Positions 1 through 9,249 of a stretch of 64,000 nt of DNA are shown one piece after another. A model generated the notes under the pieces. It ran no database searches. It worked only from the letters and a program-made list of their open reading frames with translations, and was not told the DNA's origin. The translations under genes and the position numbers were made by a program. Source of the stretch: Psychrobacter sp. M13 (GTDB lineage: Bacteria > Pseudomonadota > Gammaproteobacteria > Pseudomonadales > Moraxellaceae); assembly GCF_030718935.1 (NCBI RefSeq), contig NZ_CP132194.1, forward strand, positions 1,798,001 through 1,862,000, in the 5' to 3' direction. Each line of letters opens with the position of its first letter. Position 1 is the first letter of the stretch.

Positions 1-2722
1 TGTAGTTTTCAGTGTTGCCTAGCTTCTTGCCATTACTGCTGCTAGAGGTGCTGGTTTTATTACTACTGGTATTGCTACTCGTACTGCTGCTAGATGATGA
101 ACCACCGCTACCATTAGCAGGAATAGTCAAGCTGCGCCCTAATATTAAGTTTGAGTTAGTGCTTAGATTATTAGCTGCTGCCAAGTCACTTACGCCAATC
201 TTGTAACGATTGGCCACCCCAATTAAGGTATCACCTGATTGAATCTTGTAGCTGACAGGCTTGTCATTGAGCTTGATATCTACTTGAGCTTTAGACGCTG
301 GCACTTTTATCGTTTGACCGCGTTGCAGACGTGCGTTGGCATCAAAGCTACTATTAACCGCCGCTACTTGCTCAGCACTCACCCCAATGCTATTGGCAAT
401 ACCTATCAAAGTTTCGCCTGATTTTACTTTGTAAGAGCTCGTCGCCACTGAGCTGGCACTGCTTGAACTACTGCTGCTTGAGTTACTACTTGTCACACTC
501 GTATCAGCATTAGCAGGGACTTTTAGAGTCTGGCCTACATATAGGGAATCTCTAGCACCGATACCGTTAAGACCCGCTAGTGCTTGGGTCGAAATACCGA
601 ACTGTTTTGCTAAGGCAATAAGTCCATCACCTGAGCGCACTTTGTAGTTCTTGGTTGCTATGTTTGGCTTACTTGGAGCGGCAGCTGGCGTGCTAACAGG
701 GGCTTTTACTTTGCCCGGAATCAACCATAACTTTTGCCCTCTGAGTAAATCAGCACGGCTGCTTATATTGTTATAGCTGGCCAACTGAGTGACCGATAGA
801 CCAAAGCGATTGGCGGTACCGATAAGCGTATCACCACCTTGTACGACGTAACTCTCAGGCTGGCTGGCTGTTGTAGCGCTAGTACTGCTTATAGGCTCAA
901 TGGTTTTGGCATTATATAAATACAGCGTACTACCTGATAATAAATTGGCATTGGCGTCAATCTGATTCCACTCTGCAATATCACGCCAGCTCACGCCAGC
1001 TCGGGTAGCAATATTAGATAAGGTATCACCGCGCTTTACCGTATAAGTAGAGCGTTCACCTTGCGGTTTTGGCTTATCGGTAGCTTTATTTGAAAAGGTT
1101 ATTTTTTTCTCTTTACCACTAGCCTCTAAGATAGACTGCTGGGTTTGGATTGCTGAGAGCTTAATATTACCGTCGACGGCGCTAACGATATCGCGCTGCT
1201 CAGGCGTTTGCCGTTGAATCTGTTGAGCAATAAAGTCACGCTCAGCTGCACTTAGTGGTGGCTCTTGGGTAATAGTATTATTACGGGTTATCTGTGCTGA
1301 GGTCGTCGGCAAGCTATTGCTGCTCTTAAGTTCAGCATTGATTTTATTGGTTTCACTGCTAGTGATCGGCGGCTCACTACTGACTGACGCATTACTGCTA
1401 TACACTGAACTGCTGGTCGGCGCTTGAGTCGGTGAGATATAACTCGTCGTTTGCTGCGGGACGCTGGCGCTCGAAGCATACTCCGCTAGTCCACCACCAG
1501 TAGAAGGCAGTGAGGAGCTAGTATAAGGCTGATTGTTATAGCTTGGTGTATTATTTGAGGCGCTGCCAGGTGTCGTTGAGGCAATCACATTACTACTACC
1601 ATTACCTCTTAGGCTGCTCAACTTTGCATCGACATTGAGATCAACGTCATTAGGAATAATCACCCGCTGCGGACCTGACGAGTCAACACGAGAAGAGGTC
1701 AATGCGGTATTAAGCCTTTCTAGCTCATCATAACTGACACCCGTCACCTGTGATACCTCAGCTAAGCTGACGCCATAATTAGCAGGCACACTGCGAAAAT
1801 GTTGACGGTTGGCGATAGCTGGCAGGTAAACCCCAAATTGCTGTGGATCAGCGACGATTTCAGCTACTGCCAAAAAGCGCGGCACATAATTCATCGTCTC
1901 TGTTGGTAATCTGAGTGACCAATAGTCGGTCGGTAAGCCTTGCGCTGCATTGGCGTCTATTGCTTTTTGGACACGACCAGGGCCTGCATTATAAGCCGCT
2001 AATGCCAGCTCCCATGAGCCAAACTGATTATGCAGAGCGGTCAAAAAGTCATAAGCGGCTCGTGTTGACTCAATGACATCTCGACGACCATCATAGGTAC
2101 TGCTCTGATTAAGACCATAGATGCGACCCGTACTGGGAATAAACTGCCATAATCCTGCCGCAGCTGCGCTACTAGTTCCACTGGGGTCATAGGAGCTTTC
2201 AATGACAGGCAATAGCGCCAACTCAGTTGGAATATTACGACGTTCAGCCTCACGTACTGTATGATAAAGATAACGACTTGCTCGGGCAGTAAGGCGATTT
2301 AGATAGTCTTGTCTGCTAGTAAACCAGCCCTTTTGACCTTCGATACGTTGATTATAGGTAGCTTGACCGCCATTCATACGATAGCCTGCACGCAGACGAC
2401 TCCATAAATCACCGTACTGTTGAATGGCAAGCTTATTGCCCTCAACCATCGTCATGTCACTGGCTTCAAGCAAATCCGCCAGCTCATCTAGGCTATCAGC
2501 ATCCAGATAGGCTGTTGAATAATCGGTGCCTGTATTGGCGGTAGGCTGAGTCACCACTGGTGGTTGACCAACAGGGCGCTTGGTCACTACTGGTGCCTGT
2601 TTGGAGATCGTACCTTGTCTGACAGTCGAGGTATTGCTACAGGCGCTAATGAGTAGCGTTGAAATAACTAGCGTCAAAGGTAATGCGACGAATGAGCGAG
2701 ATTTGGAGGACACAGTAGACAT
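1..2722 (-). CDS. mltD: MltD-like membrane-bound lytic murein transglycosylase with multiple LysM domains (3' end outside window)
   Basis: Periplasmic lipoprotein that would cleave peptidoglycan glycan strands non-hydrolytically. The start ATG at 2722 is followed by a lipoprotein signal ending LLISAC with the lipidated Cys at about residue 28. The SLT fold follows, with the catalytic Glu of VIESSYDPS at about residue 175, then GLWQFIPSTGRIYGL and AAYNAGPGRV. A LysM-like segment (ANYGVSLAEVSQVTGVSYDEL) comes next, then a long Ser/Asn-rich stretch. At least five clear LysM repeats (YxVxxGDTL...) begin near 1050, 850, 648, 435 and 252 and are separated by poly-Ser linkers. The reading frame is open to base 1, where another LysM seems to begin, so at least 907 residues are present. 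E. coli MltD is about half this length. Confidence 0.93.
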   Translation of the reverse strand, partial: MSTVSSKSRSFVALPLTLVISTLLISACSNTSTVRQGTISKQAPVVTKRPVGQPPVVTQPTANTGTDYSTAYLDADSLDELADLLEASDMTMVEGNKLAIQQYGDLWSRLRAGYRMNGGQATYNQRIEGQKGWFTSRQDYLNRLTARASRYLYHTVREAERRNIPTELALLPVIESSYDPSGTSSAAAAGLWQFIPSTGRIYGLNQSSTYDGRRDVIESTRAAYDFLTALHNQFGSWELALAAYNAGPGRVQKAIDANAAQGLPTDYWSLRLPTETMNYVPRFLAVAEIVADPQQFGVYLPAIANRQHFRSVPANYGVSLAEVSQVTGVSYDELERLNTALTSSRVDSSGPQRVIIPNDVDLNVDAKLSSLRGNGSSNVIASTTPGSASNNTPSYNNQPYTSSSLPSTGGGLAEYASSASVPQQTTSYISPTQAPTSSSVYSSNASVSSEPPITSSETNKINAELKSSNSLPTTSAQITRNNTITQEPPLSAAERDFIAQQIQRQTPEQRDIVSAVDGNIKLSAIQTQQSILEASGKEKKITFSNKATDKPKPQGERSTYTVKRGDTLSNIATRAGVSWRDIAEWNQIDANANLLSGSTLYLYNAKTIEPISSTSATTASQPESYVVQGGDTLIGTANRFGLSVTQLASYNNISSRADLLRGQKLWLIPGKVKAPVSTPAAAPSKPNIATKNYKVRSGDGLIALAKQFGISTQALAGLNGIGARDSLYVGQTLKVPANADTSVTSSNSSSSSSSSASSVATSSYKVKSGETLIGIANSIGVSAEQVAAVNSSFDANARLQRGQTIKVPASKAQVDIKLNDKPVSYKIQSGDTLIGVANRYKIGVSDLAAANNLSTNSNLILGRSLTIPANGSGGSSSSSSTSSNTSSNKTSTSSSSNGKKLGNTENY

Positions 2723-2979
2723 AATTATTGATATTTCCTAGCAGCGAGTACGGTTAACTTGTATAAGAAACTAAACGGCTTATCTAATAGCACTTTTTAA
2801 TGAGTAGCTTAATCAGTAGTATAGTATGCAATGCTAGCTAAAAACCATAACTAGCTAAAGATATTGAATTAAATTTTAATTTAGTAATGAGTAAGATGAT
2901 TATCCCGACATCAATTGTCACAGGCTATCATATCTACTCTAATGACAACTGCTTTGAGTTGCCTTTAATCAATCGATAA

Positions 2980-3474
2980 TTAATCAATGGTCACTTGTGA
3001 TACTGCTCTAAGTAATACCGCATTGCCGGTGGCTACCGTTAAGGTGACTCGTGAATTAGTAACAAACGAGACATCTTGACCATCTTTGACCCAGCTTTCG
3101 GTCGTAGTCACATTGGCTTTTGCCTGTTCACCAGTCGTCACGATATTATTAATGCTAATCTCATAACGATAATTGGACGTTTGATTCCAGCCTGTTTGTA
3201 GCAGTTTTAGGTAGGCGTCTTTGTCTAAACTAGTCGATTTGCCTTTTCTAGATAAAGAAATCAGCGCGTCATCAGACACCAAACGTGCCACTTGATTAAT
3301 ATTTTTGCTGTTGGCAGCCGATTTCATGGCAGATGAGTAATTCTGAACTAAGCTATCTGTCATAGTCGCCGCTTGCGCGCTGATAGCAAAAGTGCTGGCG
3401 ACCGCTGCTAGGGCAACGATACTGGTACTTTTAATGAGTAAAGCGAATAGACCTTTTTCCCATAGTTTTTTCAT
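2980..3474 (-). CDS. Small exported protein, NTF2/SnoaL-like fold suspected
   Basis: Unrecognised protein of 164 residues. The start ATG at 3474 follows AAGGA with good spacing; an in-frame TTG 15 bases upstream is less likely. The N-terminus (MKKLWEKGLFALLIKSTS...) is a Sec signal peptide, probably cut after AISAQA. The mature part has the pattern of a helical start (SLVQNYSSAMKSAANSKNINQVARLVSDDALI) followed by alternating strands ending VLLRAVSQVTID. This pattern resembles NTF2-like/DUF4440 proteins, but I see no catalytic residues, so the fold is only inferred. It is transcribed alone, between the transglycosylase and the CNNM gene. Confidence 0.75.
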   Translation of the reverse strand: MKKLWEKGLFALLIKSTSIVALAAVASTFAISAQAATMTDSLVQNYSSAMKSAANSKNINQVARLVSDDALISLSRKGKSTSLDKDAYLKLLQTGWNQTSNYRYEISINNIVTTGEQAKANVTTTESWVKDGQDVSFVTNSRVTLTVATGNAVLLRAVSQVTID

Positions 3475-3767
3475 TATAATCCTTAGCAATAATAGTGGTT
3501 AAGCATGCAGCATTAAATATTTATATTTCAAGATTTAACTGACCTTAGGTTATAGTTATTCCTAAATCTTAATACAAATTATTTAGCCGTTTTTTTAGCC
3601 TAGCTTTAGCGTATCATTAATTTATCACAACCATGTAACACCCTGTGTGAGTATTGATATAACACGCTTATGCCTTTCTTATAATAACTTATAATAAAGT
3701 TTATACATCTATAATAGTCTTATCATAAAATAAAATGAAAGTTGCCTTTAGGCTCTAAAAGTCAAAA

Positions 3768-4946
3768 CTACATTCTAGCCTCATTATTTTGTTTTTCATG
3801 CTCTTCATCATCACTAAGTTTCATACCCAAGCGCTCAACTCGTCTATCCATCATCTGCCGTGCGAGCGCCTGCATATCTTCAACTCGATCAATCTCGTCA
3901 ACGATCTCAAGCCCTAATAAAGTCTCGAACACATCTTCTAAAGTAACGAGTCCTTTGACCTCACCATACTCACCGACGGTGATAGCGATATGAATGCGGT
4001 TTTTTAGCATTAGCTCTAGTAGATCAAACAGCTTCATCTTCGAGAATACAAAGCTAATTTCCCGCTCAAACTGGGTCAAGGGCTTATGCATCGCATGGTT
4101 TACTTTGGCGAGTAGCATGTCCGTCTTGAGCACAAATCCTGTAATGTTATCCAAATCGCCATCATAAATAGGTAGCCGCGAAAAGGTTAGTTTAGGTCGA
4201 TCAACCATCACCTCAGCGACTGTCTTAGTCTGCTCAAACGCCAGCATTACCGAGCGCGGCGTCATAATATCTTCGACTTTTATCGCACCAAAAGCTAATA
4301 AATTACGAATAATACGCGCCTCAAGCGGATCAATTTGACCCGCCTCTTCACCAATATTCGTTAACGCTGCAAACTCACGGCGACTAAACACATTAGTATC
4401 TTTACCACCGACCAGCAGCTTAGTTAAGCGCTCAGACAGCCAAATAAGCGGATATAAGACAATAATAATCCCGCGCACAAAGTATGCGACAGGTCCACTT
4501 AACTGACGCCAGTAGACTGTGCCTAAAGTTTTGGGGATAATTTCAGAAAAGGTAAGAATCGCTAAGGTCATTAACGCTGAAAACAGCCCGAACCAAGCAC
4601 TACCGAAAACGATAGTCGCTTGCGCACCAGCGCCAATAGAGCCTAAAGTATTGGCGATAGTATTAAGCGTTAAGATAGCGGCCAAAGACTGATCGACGCT
4701 GTCTTGTTTTAGGCGCTTAAGCATTTTTGCTTTTTTGGGATTACTCTCTTGCACATCAGCAATATACGATGGCGTCATACTCAGCAATACAGACTCTGCC
4801 ATGGAACAGACAAAAGATAGACCAATAGCCATACTGACAAAACCAATGAGCAATAATACATTGGCAGTGGTCGGTTCAGTTAAAGTCTCAGCAGCAAAAG
4901 CAGGATAAGGTAGTATCAAGAATATCAATAGTAAAGCATAAGACAT
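3768..4946 (-). CDS. CNNM/DUF21 transmembrane protein with paired CBS domains (HlyC/CorC-like)
   Basis: Inner-membrane protein of the CNNM (DUF21) family, linked to Mg2+/Co2+ handling. A signal-like segment MSYALLLIFLILPYPAFA is followed by the DUF21 core: three or four hydrophobic helices with TLNTIANTLGSIGAGAQA and the conserved EIIPKTLG. A cytosolic CBS pair follows (IMTPRSVMLAF..., LEDVFETLLGLEIVDEIDR). The chain stops soon after the CBS pair and lacks the C-terminal CorC_HlyC domain of longer relatives. The start at 4946 is chosen because the signal-like segment begins there. The frame is open to 5087, with ATGs at 5006 and 5072 and weak ribosome sites, so up to 42 more residues are possible. 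Confidence 0.85.
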   Translation of the reverse strand: MSYALLLIFLILPYPAFAAETLTEPTTANVLLLIGFVSMAIGLSFVCSMAESVLLSMTPSYIADVQESNPKKAKMLKRLKQDSVDQSLAAILTLNTIANTLGSIGAGAQATIVFGSAWFGLFSALMTLAILTFSEIIPKTLGTVYWRQLSGPVAYFVRGIIIVLYPLIWLSERLTKLLVGGKDTNVFSRREFAALTNIGEEAGQIDPLEARIIRNLLAFGAIKVEDIMTPRSVMLAFEQTKTVAEVMVDRPKLTFSRLPIYDGDLDNITGFVLKTDMLLAKVNHAMHKPLTQFEREISFVFSKMKLFDLLELMLKNRIHIAITVGEYGEVKGLVTLEDVFETLLGLEIVDEIDRVEDMQALARQMMDRRVERLGMKLSDDEEHEKQNNEARM

Positions 4947-5475
4947 AAGCCTTGCAGATTTACTATGAAAATAATCGGATAAATAAAGATGGCAGGCAAA
5001 CCTCATCGGCGGAGGTTCTGCAGGCGCTTCTTGTTCAGAGGCGCACGAATGAGATAAGCAAGGTGTAAACATAGGATTGGGGAGCAAGGGTAAGTAACCT
5101 AAAGATTATGAGAAGAATAAAAGGTAATTTAGAAAAAACATCAAACACAAAATATTAAATACGGGGTATCAAACATAAGGTTTTTAATGATTCGATAGTA
5201 GCATTGATAAAGCTGTTTAACAATAATTTGTATGGGCAACTACTGTTTATTTTCGTAGATTTTTGCCATTATACTTTAGTTTTTAAATCGCCATATTAAA
5301 TCATTCATGACAGCGATAGCGCTTATCGAACTTGCAAGATATCTGCCTAGCTCAAAAACAACAGCGCCAATCGCAAAAATATACCTATGCGCTAGTATTA
5401 ACTAATGCTAAGCCTAAGAAATTTTGTTACTATGCGTCTAATTTTATTATTATCTACGACTTACTGAGAGAATTT
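4947..5475. other. Intergenic region between the divergent CNNM gene and yajC
   Basis: No convincing gene. It should hold both divergent promoters. A TATACT box at 5270-5275 is the best -10 candidate for yajC, but no good -35 lies at the right distance. The ORF that extends yajC upstream to 5332 has no ribosome site and reads like non-coding sequence. Confidence 0.5.
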
Positions 5476-5805
5476 ATGAGCTTTTTTATCCAATCTGCCC
5501 ATGCCGCTGAGGCTGCTGGCGGCGGCGCTTCGTTATTTGGTCAAATCTTACTACCTGTAGCTTTTTTTGCTATTTTTTACTTTTTAGTCATTCGTCCACA
5601 GTCTAAACGCACCAAAGAGCATCGTGCTATGGTCAGCGCTTTGACTGTAGGTAGCGAAATTATCTTTGCGGGTGGTCTTATGGGCCGCATCAAATCTTTA
5701 GAAGGCGACTACGCCATTGTAAGCCTGAATAATAATACTGATGTCAAAGTACAACGTGCATCAGTGATTTCAGTACTGCCTAAAGGTACTATTGAAAGCG
5801 TTTAG
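5476..5805 (+). CDS. yajC: Preprotein translocase subunit YajC
   Basis: Accessory subunit of the SecDF-YajC complex in the inner membrane. The 109-residue protein begins MSFFIQSAHAAEAAGGG and has one membrane helix (ILLPVAFFAIFYFLVIRPQ). The hallmark IRPQSKRTKEH follows, then a small cytosolic beta domain. The ATG at 5476 is preceded by GAGAG and gives the usual family length; longer in-frame readings add only unrelated sequence. It is followed by secD after 123 bases containing a strong hairpin, so read-through into secD is probably limited or secD has its own promoter. Confidence 0.95.
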   Translation: MSFFIQSAHAAEAAGGGASLFGQILLPVAFFAIFYFLVIRPQSKRTKEHRAMVSALTVGSEIIFAGGLMGRIKSLEGDYAIVSLNNNTDVKVQRASVISVLPKGTIESV

Positions 5806-5844
5806 ATTGTCAAGACAATCTAGCGTATCAATATAAAAATTTAT

Positions 5845-5875
5845 AAAATGACCGTTAAAGATTTACGGTCATTTT
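5845..5875 (+). terminator. Hairpin terminator or attenuator between yajC and secD
   Basis: A perfect 11-bp inverted repeat, AAAATGACCGT (5845-5855) and ACGGTCATTTT (5865-5875), with a 9-base loop. The right arm ends in TTTT followed by C. It is in the right place to end yajC transcripts, or to lower transcription of secDF relative to yajC. Confidence 0.7.
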
Positions 5876-5928
5876 CTGCTTACTTGTGGCCTGCATCGCC
5901 AGTATTTTATTAACATAAAGAAGTGATT

Positions 5929-7809
5929 ATGCAATATCCCGCTTGGAAATACTTCGTTATCGTCATCGTGCTCATAGTAGCTGGTCTCTATGCAGCGCCC
6001 AACCTCTATCCTGATGAGCCCGCTGTACAGATCACTAGTGCTGCGGCTGGCACTCAGCTGTCTGAGGGGGTGTTGACTCAGTCGCAAAGCCTGCTCGATG
6101 ATGCTGGCGTGAGTTATATAGACGGTAGTTTTGAGGGCAATAGCGCTCTGCTACGTCTAAATAATTCAGTTACTCAGCTCAAAGCTCGAGAGGTGCTGAT
6201 ACAGAACTTAGGCGATGATTACGTAGTCGCGCTCAATTCAGCGCAAACGACTCCGCAGTGGCTACGTGATATCGGTGCCAAACCGATGAAACTAGGACTT
6301 GATTTGCGCGGTGGCGTACGTTTTGTCTTAGAAGTAGATATGGATGAGGCCATAGAGCAGCGTTTGAATAATGCAAGCCGTGAAGCGCGTAGTAGTTTGC
6401 GTGCTGAGCGTGTCGCTGTCAAAGGGATTAAGACTGAAGGGCAAACTATCGCTCTGCATTTCGCTGATACGGATACCCGTAATCGCGCGCAAAATATTTT
6501 GCAAGGCGCTATGGGTAATGATTTTAGCTTACAGTCATCAATCGATGAGCAAGGCCCTGCCCTTATCATGGCATATAACGATGCCAAATTAGATGAGATC
6601 AATAGCTACGCGGTCAATCAAAACTTAAATACTTTGCGCAATCGTATTAGTGAGCTTGGGGTTGCTGAGGCGCTCGTACAGTCACAAGGTGCTAGCCGTA
6701 TCGTTGTTGAGCTACCAGGGATTCAAGATCCTGCTGAAGCCAAGCGGGTATTGGGCCGTACTGCCAATCTCGAGTTTAGAATGGTTGCCAAGGATGCTGA
6801 GAACTTTACAGGGGGTATTCCGCCTGCAGGTACTGAGGCGTTCCCCTTTGAGACTCTTGATGGGCCGCCCGTGCTGCTTGAGCGCCAAGCTATTGTTACC
6901 GGTGAGAAAGTCACTGATGCGCAGACCAATGTTGATCCAGAAAGTGGTCAGCCTGAGGTTAGCATTACTTTAGATAGTGCCGGTGGTAAGCTGATGCAAA
7001 ACGCGACTCGTACGCGTGTTGGCGATCAGATGGCGGTATTGTTTATTGAAAATAAGCAAAAAATTACTTATGAAGAAGATCCAACTACAGGTGAAATCAC
7101 GGAGATACGTACGCCGTATTCTGAGACTAAAGTCATTAACCGCGCTAATATTCAGGCGGTATTAGGCTCTTCCTTCCGTATTACAGGTCTAGATAGTAGT
7201 GCCGAAGCTGCTGAGCTTGCCCTGCTCCTACGCTCAGGCGCACTCGCTGCTCCGATGTATTTTGTTGAAGAGCGCACCATTGGCCCATCACTTGGACAAG
7301 AGAATATCGATAAAGGCTTATTCTCAACTCAAGTAGGTTACCTGTTAGTCTTTGCCTTTATGATTATTTTTTATCGGGTGTTTGGCGTCATTGCCAATAT
7401 CGCCTTGGCAGTCAACGTTATTATCATAATCTCCATTATGTCTATCTTAGGCTCATCACTCACCTTACCTGGTATCGCAGGTATTGTACTGACTATCGGT
7501 ATGGCGGTCGATGCTAACGTGCTGATCTTTGAGCGCATACGTGAAGAGCTGGCAAATGGTATCAAACCAAAGAATGCGATCAGCGCAGGGTTTGATCGCG
7601 CCTTTAGTAGTATCTTTGATGCCAACATCACCACTTTGCTAGTCGCCTTTATTCTATTTGCCATTGGTACGGGACCGATCAAAGGCTTCGCAATTACATT
7701 AGCTATTGGTATTGTCAGCTCGCTATTTACCGCTATTTTGGTCACTCGAGCGCTAGTACAAATTGCTTATGGTAAGCGCAAATCAATCAAACGTCTGAGC
7801 ATCGGTTAG
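5929..7809 (+). CDS. secD: Protein translocase subunit SecD
   Basis: RND-type partner of SecYEG that uses the proton gradient to pull exported proteins into the periplasm. The 626-residue protein starts MQYPAWKYFVIVIVL (helix 1). The large periplasmic P1 domain follows, with PMKLGLDLRGGVRFVLEVDM. The C-terminal five-helix bundle contains IAGIVLTIGMAVDANVLIFE, with the conserved Asp in helix 4, then RIREE. ATG 5929 follows AAAGAAG at good spacing; a GTG two codons earlier is less likely. secF starts 9 bases after the stop, so the two are co-transcribed. Confidence 0.97.
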   Translation: MQYPAWKYFVIVIVLIVAGLYAAPNLYPDEPAVQITSAAAGTQLSEGVLTQSQSLLDDAGVSYIDGSFEGNSALLRLNNSVTQLKAREVLIQNLGDDYVVALNSAQTTPQWLRDIGAKPMKLGLDLRGGVRFVLEVDMDEAIEQRLNNASREARSSLRAERVAVKGIKTEGQTIALHFADTDTRNRAQNILQGAMGNDFSLQSSIDEQGPALIMAYNDAKLDEINSYAVNQNLNTLRNRISELGVAEALVQSQGASRIVVELPGIQDPAEAKRVLGRTANLEFRMVAKDAENFTGGIPPAGTEAFPFETLDGPPVLLERQAIVTGEKVTDAQTNVDPESGQPEVSITLDSAGGKLMQNATRTRVGDQMAVLFIENKQKITYEEDPTTGEITEIRTPYSETKVINRANIQAVLGSSFRITGLDSSAEAAELALLLRSGALAAPMYFVEERTIGPSLGQENIDKGLFSTQVGYLLVFAFMIIFYRVFGVIANIALAVNVIIIISIMSILGSSLTLPGIAGIVLTIGMAVDANVLIFERIREELANGIKPKNAISAGFDRAFSSIFDANITTLLVAFILFAIGTGPIKGFAITLAIGIVSSLFTAILVTRALVQIAYGKRKSIKRLSIG

Positions 7810-7818
7810 GAGAATATT

Positions 7819-9096
7819 ATGGCGATCGAACAAAAAGGCCCTACCAATAAGGACAACACACCGACTTCTAATAGCTCAGGTGGTGGTTCCAATAGTGGCA
7901 ATGAGGCGGCACAAGAAAAAGCACGCCGCCGCCGTAATAAGCCACGCCGCGATGGCAAAGGCAGTAACACTCAGACTAATAAGTCTAGTGTCAAGGCTGA
8001 CACTACTAAAAGCAAAAAGCGCGGTGAAAAAACATCCCATAGCTTAGCAGTACAGCCACCGGCAGCAACGCATGAGCCTATCGATAGCATGGATAGTATG
8101 GAGGAGAGCGCAGCGGCACAAGCTGAGGGCGGTATCAAAGCGATTGGTAATCAGCGTATTATCCCGTTTATGAGTATAGAGAAGCCGATGGGTATTCTAT
8201 CTATCATCTTGGTGATTGGTAGTATCATCGCTATTGCAGTTAACGGTCTTAACTTCGGTCTGGACTTTACGGGCGGTGTCTCAGCTGATGTAGCATACGA
8301 GCAGCCTGTTGAGCAAGTTGCTGTCGTGCAAGCGCTTGCAGATAATGGCTTTGATGATGCGGTCGTACAGTACTTAGGGACGCGAGATGAGCTGCTTATT
8401 CGCCTGCCACCACAAGCGGATGATATCAGTGGCTTAAATACCAATCTTGAAAACGCCTTAGCGTTACCTAATAATCAAGTCGAAATCACCAACGTTAATA
8501 TTATCGGCAGTCAGGTCGGTAATGAGGTTTATCTCAACTCATTAATGGCGCTAGCTTTAGCGCTGGTCAGTATGCTCGGCTACGTCGCGCTACGCTTCCA
8601 GTTCAAACTAGCATTAGGTGCTGTGTTATCGCTATTCCATGACGCTATCGTGACTATCGGGGTTTTTGCGCTGTTTGGTTTCCCCTTCGATTTGACCGTA
8701 CTAGCGGCTATCTTAGCGCTGATTGGTTATTCATTGAATGATACCATCGTCGTCTACGACCGTATCCGCGAGAACTTCCGCCGTGTACGAGGCATCACCC
8801 CGCGTCAAACCCTTGATCTCTCATTGACCGAGACTTTGCGTCGTACTATTATGACCATCTCGACGGTACTATTAGTCGTGCTGGCTATGATGTTCTTAGG
8901 CGGTGACGGCTTGTATTGGTTCTCAGTGGCGCTATTTATTGGTCTGCTTGCGGGTACTTATTCTTCAACTTATATTGCCAGCTCTATTCCATTGGCAATG
9001 GGTCTATCGCGTGATGACTTTGTTGTAAAAGTAAAACCTGAGTTTGAAGAAGAAATCGTCACTTTCAATGACCCAAAAATGTTTGAGCAAGAGTAG
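7819..9096 (+). CDS. secF: Protein translocase subunit SecF with a long charged N-terminal extension
   Basis: Second half of the SecDF channel. The 425-residue chain is longer than the typical 300-320. Residues 1 to about 110 form a Gly/Ser/Asn- then Arg/Lys-rich, probably disordered cytosolic tail (KARRRRNKPRRDGKGSN). Then come helix 1 (MGILSIILVIGSIIAIAVNG), GLDFTGGVSADVAYE and a short P1 domain. The helix bundle follows with VLAAILALIGYSLNDTIVVY, where SLNDT carries the conserved Asp, and RIRENFR. The start is supported by AGGAGA upstream. A strong terminator follows. Confidence 0.96.
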   Translation: MAIEQKGPTNKDNTPTSNSSGGGSNSGNEAAQEKARRRRNKPRRDGKGSNTQTNKSSVKADTTKSKKRGEKTSHSLAVQPPAATHEPIDSMDSMEESAAAQAEGGIKAIGNQRIIPFMSIEKPMGILSIILVIGSIIAIAVNGLNFGLDFTGGVSADVAYEQPVEQVAVVQALADNGFDDAVVQYLGTRDELLIRLPPQADDISGLNTNLENALALPNNQVEITNVNIIGSQVGNEVYLNSLMALALALVSMLGYVALRFQFKLALGAVLSLFHDAIVTIGVFALFGFPFDLTVLAAILALIGYSLNDTIVVYDRIRENFRRVRGITPRQTLDLSLTETLRRTIMTISTVLLVVLAMMFLGGDGLYWFSVALFIGLLAGTYSSTYIASSIPLAMGLSRDDFVVKVKPEFEEEIVTFNDPKMFEQE

Positions 9097-9151
9097 TTAT
9101 AATAATCCAGTAAAACGTTGCTAATGTTTGCAGCGTCTTATAAACACTCTA

Positions 9152-9180
9152 TAAAAGCACCTATTCGTTAGGTGCTTTTA
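9152..9180 (+). terminator. Rho-independent terminator after secF
   Basis: A perfect 12-bp stem, TAAAAGCACCTA (9152-9163) and TAGGTGCTTTTA (9169-9180), with a five-base loop TTCGT. TCTTTTTG follows. This ends the yajC-secDF unit. Confidence 0.85.
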
Positions 9181-9249
9181 TCTTTTTGCTGTTTTGTGCA
9201 TACTGCTTTTGTATGCCGCTCTTCGTATACTAGTACAAGCGATTCTTTC

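Noticed and set aside
12-421. Plus-strand leucine-rich reading frames
   Set aside because: They are the reverse complement of the Ser-rich linkers and LysM repeats of the transglycosylase, have no ribosome sites and resemble no protein.
5332-5475. Upstream extension of yajC
   Set aside because: No ribosome site, not homologous to YajC, and it would precede the normal MSFFIQSAHA start.
9172-9249. N-terminal extension of the MATE transporter
   Set aside because: It begins inside the secF terminator and adds a Cys/Phe-rich stretch unrelated to the family; ATG 9250 fits better.
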